Origin: Saxidomus purpurata
Lineage: Eukaryota; Mollusca; Bivalvia; Venerida; Veneridae
Reading direction: 5' to 3'
DNA length: 64,000 nt
Assembly (NCBI GenBank): GCA_022818135.1
Contig: JAFMSR010000006.1
Location: 39,404,615 to 39,468,614 of the forward strand
Part shown: piece after piece, positions 33,501-45,500 of the stretch
Layout: the number at the start of each line of letters is the position of its first letter
How positions within the stretch are numbered: the stretch's first letter is position 1
The notes under the pieces: generated by a model
The model's input: the letters and a program-made list of their open reading frames with translations, nothing else
Databases searched by the model: none
Told to the model about the DNA's origin: nothing
Program-made: the position numbers and the translations under genes

Positions 33501-36500
33501 TTTTTGCAATTAAGATTTGTCATTGAATGCTCGAACAGAAATATAAAAGCATGATGCATTATTATCAGATACAGACACAGGTCAGTGATTTAACCCTCAA
33601 TGATCTGCCCAAGTTTTTAATTGCACAAAGTCTTATCCATCTTTCAATTAAGACAGTATCATTAATTGTTAAAAGTCTTAGGACCACAATTACAAGTAGC
33701 TCTTATTTTACCGAGAAAGATGTATAATTAAATTATAATACCAGCAGAAATGACCTCTTTTTGTACCAAAACATTCCTAACTTAACTTTTTAAATCGATA
33801 AATACATGTTAGAAATATAGAGCAGTATATTTTTCAATGATATTGCAAAAAATAAGAAAGGCTTTCTGACAACTCTTTTTCTTTTAGAAACGACTTGAAT
33901 AAGAAAGAAAGGCATATGTCAACATCATGTTTCAGAGTGAATAGAACATGGTTCTATCATTTAATACTACAATGTACTATAATTAAATTAGTTTAAAAAT
34001 TTACTATATCAGTAAATTCAAGGAGGTCCTGGGACTTTTAAGGTTGTGCTCACAGAGAAATCTCTGAGTGAATAGTGCGGCTGATGGTCAGACTGCATAA
34101 ATGTATGGGCTGATCATGCTCTGCAGTCAGCTGTTAAGGGTACGGGTCTGAATATAAATGATACCTAATAATTATAATTTCATAAAATGGTAATTGCAGG
34201 AATACATTTTTGATTTATCATGATTTACTCTTCAAGGTATAGTTAGTATACCAAAGTGAATGACAATTAAAATTAACACTTTTGAATAAACATGAAACTT
34301 TAAAGGAAGTGATTCAAGACTCCTTTTTTTTTAAAGATTGAGTTTAAAAAGAATTGGTTAGATTTAATGATATGAAGACTAAATCAAACAATTTTTGCAG
34401 TGTTATATTCAGTTTTAAGTTTTGAATTATAAACTAATAGAGGTTAAGCATTTTGTTTACATCTGTCTTTAAATGTATACACTAAAGAAAATAGCTCCAG
34501 CATTCCATTATCTCTAGAGCATCTCTTAATATAGGATTTTATACTTTCCTTAAACTGATCAAGATACACTAGCCTGCAAACAATGGCCCAGTACATAGAG
34601 AGTGCTTGTTAAGGGGGATTAGAAGGATTTATAACCCCTTAAGCATCTTGTAATATCAATAATTTGATGGATTTTGATAAAATTTCAAGTATCATGTAAA
34701 CTTTGTTATTAAGTACTGAAATTGAGAGGGTCATGAAAGTTTTTTCTTCTTCTGAAAGTATGGTCATACATTTATTAGTGAAAGGATTTTTGAATTAAGT
34801 GAAGGATTGCTTTGATTCGACAACGTGAATTTTTATACATTTTTTTAATACTGTTAGAAATGTTAATCATTGCCATCTAATGTTGACTCGAATCTGTTTG
34901 GCATAATGTATAAATTGTCTGAATAAACATTTACGTTGTTAAAAAGTATTTTGGTTGGTTTAAAAACAAAATCTAAAAAAGAGGAGAATGTTCTTTGTGT
35001 GTAAGAGTTTAGACAATAGTCAAAGTGTTTTGCAATGTAAACTAATTGCTTCCAAGAGGAAATACATTACAGGTAAATTTATTAAGTTGTAGATATATTT
35101 TGTTGTTTTGGAGGGCATGGGCTGGGGTTGTCAGGTTGATCTATCTGATGCCCATGTGCATATTTGTTTTCTATTTCCAAAAATGGTCATATTTCACTTT
35201 GACAAATATTCGAAAGAACTGTCAGTTTAGAGAACCAGCAGAAACATAAAGAACAGTCAGTTTAGGGAACCAGCAGAAACATAAAGAACAGTCAGTTTAG
35301 GGAACCAGCAGAAACATAAAGAACAGTCAGTTTAGGGAACCAGCAGAAACATAAAGAACAGTCAGTTTAGGGAACGAGCAGAAACAAAGTTGAATTGCTA
35401 AGAATCAGGATTGCCATCTTGATTTTTTCAAAGCTATATTTTAAGTTAAAAATTTAGTTTGATATTGGCTTTTAATTCTATAATTATTATTTTAATCTTA
35501 CCCTGCTGGCAGACAGTGATTCTGCCTTAGATTTGCTGCCAGTGTAGATCATGATCACCCTGCACTTTAAGTCTTATCAGAATCTCCGCTGATGTTTAAT
35601 TCAGTCATTAAGTTTGAGTCAGCACCCTTTTAACAAATCTTTTATATTTCAGGCCTGGTCCTGATTTCAGCCTTTAAGGTCCTACATTATTGTATATAAT
35701 ATGTTTATATTGAAAATGCTAGTTTCAAACTTTGAAAGCGGAAATTTCAGGCCTAAGAATACTTTGTAAAAAGCCAATCTCATTAAAATCGTTCGGGTCT
35801 TCCCTCATTTCGTAAGTAGAGGAGCGTAAATTGGGATATGATTTTAATGAGATTGGTAAAAAGCAGGCCTGTTTAAACAAATTAAATATTTATATAAGGC
35901 CAAAAAAAAAAACCCTGTCTGTTTCAGGCAACCCGCCACTAGAGTGTTTTTTTCCTAAAAGAAAATTGAAGGAAAAAAATCTGCCCCTACTCTACCTAGC
36001 ATTTTTGGGACCGTTGCCCTAAACACAGATTTTTTTTCCAACCTATAGAATTTTTTCAATTAAAAAACAAAAAAAGCAAAAAAACTTTGCCCCTACCCTT
36101 ACCTAGAATTTTTGGGACCATTGCCCTATTAAAACACAGATATTATTTTTTTGGCCTAAGTTATATTACAGTTATCAATGGTTATTATAATTTATTATTT
36201 ATAGGACATTACAGAGGTGATTTATGCTTATTGTTCAAGTTATGTATGACAGTCTCCTGCCATCATGTTGCAATAGTATTGCTATGTCATCCTAGGTTTT
36301 CACATAAAAATAATGTGCTTGCTTGGTATTTATACTACCCATTTCTTATATCATTATATTCTATATAATAAATACCGGTAAATATTATTATATTGGTTAT
36401 AGTTGTATTGATCTGCCTGAACTCAGTGAAGAATGGGAGAACTTTAATGTTGTTCTCTAGATTGATCCTTTTTAATTACAGTTTAAGGGAACAAGAATGG

Positions 36501-39500
36501 TATAGTTTACTTATCTCTTATGTCTCTGTTGGGCAGGTGAATTTCTTTTTGTAAAATCAACTGTGCTGCAACAAGTATGAGCCTGTATCTTTAGCTACAG
36601 AAATGAAAAATGATTCTTTTATTGTTTCAATTAATTTGACTCATTATAATTTAATAAAAACAAGAGGCAACACAAAAACAATTCACCTATGACGGCTTTT
36701 ATACATTTGTATTATGTTAAGTCAGATATGCAGAAGTTTATAGAAAGATGTTGAAGATGCTGCAGAATGTTAACAGATCATTTTAGTTTGCATGAAATTT
36801 CATAATTATCTTCATATATTTCTTTTCAGTGAAAGGTGCAAAGTATGATCCAAGTGGCCGGCCTCCAAAAGGTGTTCCTAACAGCTCAAGTATGGGTTGG
36901 GTGGGGCCTCCAGCAGGGCTGAAGTATCCAGACAGACCTCCAAATGGTAAGGAAAATATTGAGAAACTTTTAGTACACAATGATATTGCTCTCTAGGGGT
37001 TACATATAGATTGATCCTTTCTGCAGGTACTGTAAGTGTTACAATGACCTTAAGGTTCAATATTAGTACATGTTTATTGCATGGCAATGGGCAGAATTAG
37101 ATGGTTAGGCACAAAGTTGTTGGAAGTCCTTCTTTAATTTATATAAGTTTAAGACTGGTGGGCACTGAATAATCAGTTAGAGAGGAAAAAATTCCATTGA
37201 AGAGTGATGCTGAACTTCAGTGATGCAGATTCTAACAATTTATAAGAATTGCTGTAATTTTGTAAGATTGTTTTCTTTTGCCTGTCAAGTTGCATCTTTC
37301 TATAAAATGTATCAGTGGTTAATATGATACACTTAATTCTGTGAGTTAATTACCAGAGATTTATTTCTCTGAATTATAATGATTTTTTCTTGTGAATAAA
37401 CTGTAAATAGAATAAGAAATGTGTCACAAACTTGAAGGATGAAAATGTGTTTTCTTGAAAAGGATGCTGACTTCTCAAACAGAGGTTACAATATTCGTAA
37501 GTGACACATCACCACTAAACATGTTGGAATGGTGTTGTTAAATGTTTTAGATAACTCTATGATAATTTTTATGCTTGTTCCAGAAAATCAGTCATACAAT
37601 GTGATAATATTATACATTTATGAGTATTTTATGTTAAAACTTTATAACTAGGGGTGGCCTGGCAGATGGATTTACCTGTTGAGGGCAGTGATGTCATGAC
37701 AGATGAATATGGAGGCAATTACAGAGCATTAAGTCCTGACGCCCCGCCTCCCCCTCATGCCTCACCTGAACCGTCTTCACCGCAACCAGAGGAAAGGTAT
37801 GCAAAATTGTAAATCTTTACCTCATAATATTGATTTGATTCATACAGTCATCTCCTGAGACTCCTATTGGTAGATTTTTTTTGCCCTCCTAATATTATCC
37901 ATTAGCCTTTTTTTTTTTTTTTTTTTTTTGTTTTTTTTTTTTTTTGGTGGGTTTTTTTTTTTTCCTCTTATAATTTTAATATTTTTTTTTTTTTAAAAAA
38001 AATAATTTTTTTTCTTAAAAGGGGGCCTAAGAGTGACTGATCAATAAGCTGCAAGCTTTATTCACAATCAACTTAAATGAATTAGTATAAATTAAACCTT
38101 CATTTTCAGTTTTTTATTGGAAGATACAGAGTTGTTAAAGATTTGTTTAATTTTCTAACACAGTTGTTTTTTATGGTAGGAACGTAGGTATAAAATTGTG
38201 CCATCTCACTGTGTTTATGATGTTACACTGAATAACCAACTCAGTGACCAGAAGTTTTCTTTATTTTTTAGAACAAAGAGAGTGTTTGAACTGTTCATTG
38301 GAGACCCTTACAAAGTACCTGAAGATGCGGACATGCTAGAAAGTTCAGATGATGAAGATCTGTTGGATCTACCTAGTCCTAGAGATTATACCAACCCACC
38401 TGTCAATCATGTAAATTATCACTCCCATGGAGATGTCAATCAGGTTGAAAGCCACACCCCAGAGAGAGAATCACTCAAGTTGTCACTGCCCACTGCTGAT
38501 GATGATTATGATGAGGCTGATGAGATGGACACTGAAAGGTTAATTTAAGAGTTACCATAATCTGTATTTTTTATCCATTTACTAATATATTAAATAGAGG
38601 ATAATTGTTGGTTTTGGTGTAATATCACACAATAATTTCACCGAGTGAGCACCAAAAGTAAAATAACTACTTTTGGTGTTCACTAGTGAAATTATTGTCA
38701 GTCATTCTTCATCGATACCAACAATTTTTCTGTTTATTTTATATCTCAAACTCTACTTTTGATTAGCTTTGTTTTTTTAACAAAATCTCAAAAACCACGG
38801 AAAACATCATCAAAAAGCATAGTAAACATGACGTCATTTTAACGACATCATCATTGTATGGTTTCTGGCATTCATGACACACGGAATACATTTTGACATA
38901 AATCCGGGAAGAAAATTTTGATGATATTCACTATTAGTGATTGGAGAAATATTTTCTAACAGTCTATTCAATAATTCTATTGTTCTATTCCTTAAAGAAA
39001 TGGTTTACAGTCTATTTCATTACTCTATTCCTAATAAAATGGTGACTTTTTGAGAGCTGATTTATTACAACTAGAATGTTTTTCTGTTTACAAACTTTAG
39101 ATAAAAAGACATACCAAACAATCAAATACTAATAAAGACCAGAAAATAATATATACAGATAGTGTACTGTATGTTTTTGTCAAAGGAATCTTGGAAACTA
39201 AAGTATTTTGCCATGAAATTAACAAACAAAAAGTGTAAAATGTTTGTCTCAAAATTTCAGGCTGTTGGCAGAGGCAGAATCAGTGTCAAAAAAGTTTGAT
39301 TTAAAAAGTATCATCAGTTCAAATAAAAACATTCCATCATCAACTTATGAAACAGACTATACCCATGAATCAGATCTGACCAATGAACAAGCACTAAAAG
39401 TAGATGTTGCTGAAAAGACTCAAACCAGCAGTGGGGCTGAATTAAGTAATAAGAAAAGAGCTGACGAACTAGTGTCAGAAATGATTACTGAAAGTGGACT

Positions 39501-42500
39501 TCAGTTTGAAAAGACTGACAAAAGTGATAAAAATGTAGCAGAAAGAGAAAAATCAGCTGTGAAGTTTAGTGAGGCTGTCACAACGGTGAATATCACTCCT
39601 AGAAACATTGGTCGCAAAGTTGAGGAGTTACATCATAACAAGAAGAAGACTGTACATCACACCACTGATAATTTTGTTGACTTGATAGAAATCAAAAATA
39701 GGGTAGAACCAGTTTTGTCAACAACTAAAGCTGATTTTACCCAGAGGGAAGTAAAATCTACACCCCAAGGTGCAACCAGACCGCCATCTGGGAAAACCAT
39801 GGCAACAGGAAGTGCAAAAATGAATGAAAATAATAACAATAACAGAAGAAATACAGCTCATGTTAGTGCAGTGAAAACCAAAAGTGAACACTCGCACTCT
39901 ACATGTAACAGAACTCATGTATCTCAAACAAGGCCAAGGTCAGCCAGTGTTCCTTTGAATCGTTTTGCAAAACCTATCACAACGGTAACAGTAGATTATG
40001 GTGAAGCTGAAAAATCTGAGAATGAAACACCTAGAAAGGATATTAAGAAAAGGAAAGAAAGGAAAAGAAAAGATGATGTTGAGACCATGATGGAAAAGAT
40101 TGGCACAGAAGAGTTTGAAGGTCAGGAGCACGGTGATGTTGCTAAATCTGACAGTCATATAGAGAGGAAAGAGAAAGCTGGTGAAACAGTAGTAGATATC
40201 ATGTCCGCACCAACTGTGTGCAAATCGGAACATGAGAAAAATTATTATGAAATCTCTAGACACTCGAGCATGTCTAATGTTTCAACAAAAGTTGAAGTAC
40301 AAAAGAGGTCTGTTCAAGAAGCGACTCTTTCAAGAGAGAACAGTGTTTTTAAAACAACAAAAACATTAGAGTTTGATGAATTAGAACCGAAAGAAGTAAC
40401 AATAAGGAGTGTTATTGATCCACATATGGTATCAACTAGAGAGAAAGAAAGATTTTTGGCTACTAGTCCAGATATAAAACACAGAAAACCACCAAGCAGA
40501 CCCTCAAGTGCAAAGGTATTGAACAATGAAAGTGATAACTTTCTATTTTTATCTGTCTAAGTTATAGATATTAGTTAATTGTTCTCTTGTTATTTTGGGA
40601 CCTAAGTATACTGTAAAATTTAAACTAAAAGTTTAGTATTAATTTCATGCAATTAATAGGGAAAATGAAATTATATTCATCTGATTTACAATATGGTGTT
40701 ACTTTCAGCCCCCAGTTGCTAAGAAGGCGGTCATATCAGAAGACCTTGAAAGGCCAGGGTCAAGGCTAGGCTTTGTTGCCATGGCACCAGACCAAACACC
40801 AGCAGATGCAGGAGAAAGCAAAACAAAGGTAAATCTGAAAAAAAGTATTGTTTTCAAAACAGTTCAATCAACATGATGTTACATTGATATAGACACCAAA
40901 TTGAGAATTTCGACATGACTAAAGTTATAAACATGCTTTGAATGTTGTGAAAGCTGCTTGCAAATGTTTTGCAAAAAGTTAAAAGAAATAGCAAGAACGT
41001 GTAAACTAAAGTTAAACGTAGAATTTTTTCAAACACCTATTAAATGACCTATTTTTTTAATCTTTATTTATAGTGTTTTCTTTCATTTCACTTAAAAAAT
41101 AAGCCCATTTATCAGCATGTTTGACTGTTTAACTGCAACAAAAAAAATTCTTATAGATTATACAACTACTTGTAGATCTGTCTGTCATTTTAGTCATATC
41201 ATTAATTGTCCCTTAGGTAGTGAACCGGCCTGGATCTGCTCCGACCAACAGAAGGCCAAGGTCTGCAGTAAAAGATAAAGAAAATAAAACACAAACTAAA
41301 ACACTAAAACCAGAGGATAGACAGAAAAAAACGACAGAAAAAGAAGAAAGAGAGAAAGTGATTGACAATCTCTTAGAAAGAACAAAATGTCTGGTAGATG
41401 ATAAGGAGGTATATTCACACTCTGTAATTTAAAATCTTATATAACCCAGTACCCTTTAGCTGCGATATTGTTTGTACTGTAAATATTTATACAATGTTTT
41501 TTCTTCCTGATTATTTCTCACTGCATAATTACAATTTATACTGATTTACTCACAGTACATAAATCACTATTTTATTTTAAGAGTAATTGTTAAAAGAAGA
41601 GATAGAAGAGTTATCATTATGTGCTGTGGTGTTACTCCGGTTATCTGTGGTGGATAAGGGGAGCAGTATGCCTGCAGATCAGATTGCTATGAGCTGCAGA
41701 CCCATTTTGACGGTTGCCCGCAAACTTGTTATAACTTATATGAAATAAAGAATGACTTAATATGACAGTCTTGCGGTCAACCCTCTATTTCAATCTGCAC
41801 TGTTTGCTATTCAGCCAGTAAATTTTCATTTGGACACCTTCGAACAATTAATGGCAAGGCCATTAAGTGGACATTATAAAGTCATTAGGTGAAAGTGAAC
41901 ACTATTCTTACAAAACATTATTTGTGTATTTGACAGGAGCTTTCTGAAGGCACTGAGGGTACTATGTCACAGAAACCAGTAGAGAAGAAGAAACCTAGAC
42001 CTCTCTCAGCACATGCGGGCCCGCTGGCCAGGTGTGTAACAGTTCTTGATTAGAAACAAATTATCTGTACAACTCTTTTTATGTTACAGACTTTTGTACT
42101 TTTTCTTGACAGGTTAGAATCCTGGCTTCTTTTTTGAAAATTAATTATTTGGTTTCACCATTGTGTTCTGTTTGCTCATTAAGCTGAATGCCTACATTTT
42201 ATAAAATATGTGTAAACTTATCATCAGGTTTGTAAGGGGGTTACTGGAGACCTCTAGTTTTAAAAGCCTTTTAGATAATATTTAATATATAGTATTTCAA
42301 GTTTAACCATTTTCTTCTCCAGTTTAAAAGAGCCCACTTGAAGACATCAGCATAAAAGACCCCCATCTGCTGTAACATCAGTTCATAGTAAGTACTGACA
42401 TGCTACTTGATGTAAAGGTAAGGTGATTGTATAATGGTGTCATATTTGATATATATATATGTTTTTAGCAATACAATTTATTTTTCAGTTCAGGTTTACT

Positions 42501-45500
42501 TAAAAGGGGGTATCCTACTGGCAGACCTCTAGTTTAAAAGTTTCCTTTTTTAAATAATATTTACTCATAATCCATTTACACAAGAGCTATAGTTTTTCTT
42601 CTCCAGGTTAAAAGATTTGGCCCACTGTAAAAACCATTAGGCATTGCTTTGAACTAAGATACTTGTTTACCCTCACGACTCATCAACAGACAAGAGGACA
42701 TCTGCTGTGTTTTTTTTTTTTTTTTTTTTTTAAATATTGTATGGCAACATCAGTTCATAGTAAGATATGTTACATGTAATCTAAAAACCCCCCTTTTTTG
42801 AAAAATCTGTGTTTGATGTTTTTAAAAATATCGACTTAGAATCTTGGGTTAATTTTTTGTAACAATTCCCTTTTTGAATGAACTGTTTTGAGTATTAATT
42901 TGAAAGTTGGAATACTTGTTTACCATTTTTTTCCCCAAAAAGGGGAGGAAAAAGTTATTTTGTCAAGGATTTGATATAATTATGGCCCTTTTTGACTTAG
43001 ACCAGAAATTTTCATTCTGTCCACTTATTAACTTAACCATTTAGATATTACTTTGCTATTACCATTGTAAGATCAATCTAAATTTAATTTACCTAGGCAT
43101 GTGTGCCCTTAACTTCAAGTTTTATTGGCAAGCACTAAAAAAGTCGAGCATGCTGTCCTACTGACAGCTCTTGTTAAATACCAGCTAAGTTCTTTCACAA
43201 ACTGCGGCTCACCCACTGCCCATATCAGATGGGATCCTGATACTTAAAATACAACATTTGACTTCCACTCCTGTGACGGTACCAGCGACCAAGAGAGAAG
43301 ATGTACTTTGTCAGTTTAGATACGGCATGTGTATTCGGAGTCAACCCTGTTTCAGGCATCTAGTCATGGGATACATCAAAAGAGACCACTTAAAGTATAT
43401 AGTGGCTTTAAGTTAAACAGGTGTATTTAATATAAAAATGGCCGACTGGTATACATCAATATTGGCTGCTTAAGATAGGTGGTCACTTAAATTAAGTGAC
43501 CACTAACTCAGTTTCAACTGTATAATTATCTCAAGTGTTATCTTAGCTGTTGTTGAATGTATGGGTTTTTAATTATATGTCCATTTCAACCATATTTTGG
43601 TCATTTTAGGAAGTTTACCAAGCGGCCATTTCTTGGAAGGACCAGTACTAGATCTCTATCTACCTTAAGAAACTGCCAACTTTATCATATAAAGAGATAT
43701 GGTCGGTAAGCAGGACTCAAATCCATGACTCTCAGAAACTATAACAACTCAACCACAAAGGCAGTCAGTGAAATCCTATTGAGTTTCCTTGTTTCCCTGT
43801 CATTGTAGCTTTAATTGGTGTGGATTTTATTTTTTAGAGCACTATGCCTCATACTCGACTACATCAGCCAAGCCAAAAAAGTCAGCGGCTAAAACACGAG
43901 TCATTCTCACAGAACCTTGCATCATCAACACAAATACGTCATACTACGTGAGTTAGCCCTTATATAATTGAAATTAATTTTATAAATTTTTTAATGCTTT
44001 TCCTATTGTAAAGACACCAGTGCAGTGTGAAAGGGTGCTGTATAAATAACTGTATACATTTATTATGTAATAACTAGTTTTCTTGTACCAATAAATTTAT
44101 TTAAAGAAATTTGAATTATCTTTGACCTCAGTGTGCGTCTTTGGACAAGAACAAAATGAAAACAACTTACAAAGAATAAGTGTTAATTTAACTTGCATTT
44201 TTTATTTTGTTTTTGTGTTTTAACCGTAAGAAATACTGACTGAGATATAAATAGAACATGACCTTGACCTTTGGCAGGAGGAGGAGACAGAAGAAGATAT
44301 TGCCTGCCAAAACATGGAGAAGGAACTGGCAGAGAAAGGGGTACATATCTCAGCTGCCACGCTACAAAAGTATGTGTTTCAATACACACTAGAAATATTC
44401 CCTAATTTGTATTTAAATCATAAAGTGACATAGCCTCTGAAAGAAAATAAAGTTTCATCACTCTTATTCGAAAAAAAAGAACCTAATAAATGAACAAAGA
44501 TTTTAAAATAAACCAGGGTAATGTGTTTTGCTTTGTTATAATGAAAACCAATGTTACAGTAATGTATTTTGCTTCATTATTAAGTTTAAAAAATTCAAAG
44601 CAAAGAAACTGCTTTCTTTTAATGGCTAGTAAAAGACAGACTGAGTTATTTCATCTTTAAAATTTAGTGATGACGCCTGTTGTGTTTTTCAGGGCACTGT
44701 ACCCTCCCTCTGGAAAGTCAAGGTACTACCAGATAACTGCAGATCTACCACAGAAATCCTCGCTCTCGTAAGTATTATAGTGCTACAATATGGTATAGTT
44801 ACGTTAGTTATGTTTGTTACAATATCAAACTGTGAAATATTCCATTCTTGTAAGCCCTATAGTGGATTATTATCAGATACAAAACTGTTCATTGTTCATA
44901 CACATTAGCTTTGTCCACTCTCAAAGTCAAACAGTTTTCATCCGACCAAATTTGGTGAAAATGTTTGTGGGCATAATGTCTAGGCCAAGTTGAAGAACAA
45001 TATGGCCTTTGAATTAATGAAAAATGATGAAATTAGCTTTGTCAGCTCTATAGTTCTAACAGGTTTTACAAAAAATGAAAAGCTAGATACTGAGTTATGC
45101 CTCTTTGATGGGCGTATTTTGTGATAGTTTGACACTGTTGTTAGTTGTTGTTGATTCCATAATGAGGCTCTTTTCTTGGGATATAAAAATATATATTTCA
45201 GATTGTTAAGTCATCCAAGTGTCTGGTTACCTGAGGAACACAAGAGGCTTCAGAAAGCTGAGAAAACATTAGGTAAGTGTTCAAGTAAAAGTAAAAGTCA
45301 AATAAATTTAAAGTGCTGCTTAAAACTGAAGTCTTTCTTCACTATGCAAAGACAGTTTTCAAAGGCTCATTCAACTCTGACCATGCTGAATTTCTAAAAT
45401 GGATTTGTCCATTTGATAGAGTACCATTTACAATTAATGGGGAATGCTAAATAAAACTTTCATTTGAAAAGTTTTTGTTTTGACATTTAAAGTAAGCTTG

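Noticed and set aside
39657..40526. Several minus-strand frames antisense to RPxSA exon 7
   Set aside because: Shadows of the large Lys/Glu-rich exon. They encode Phe/Leu-rich strings typical of antisense AAA/GAA codons.
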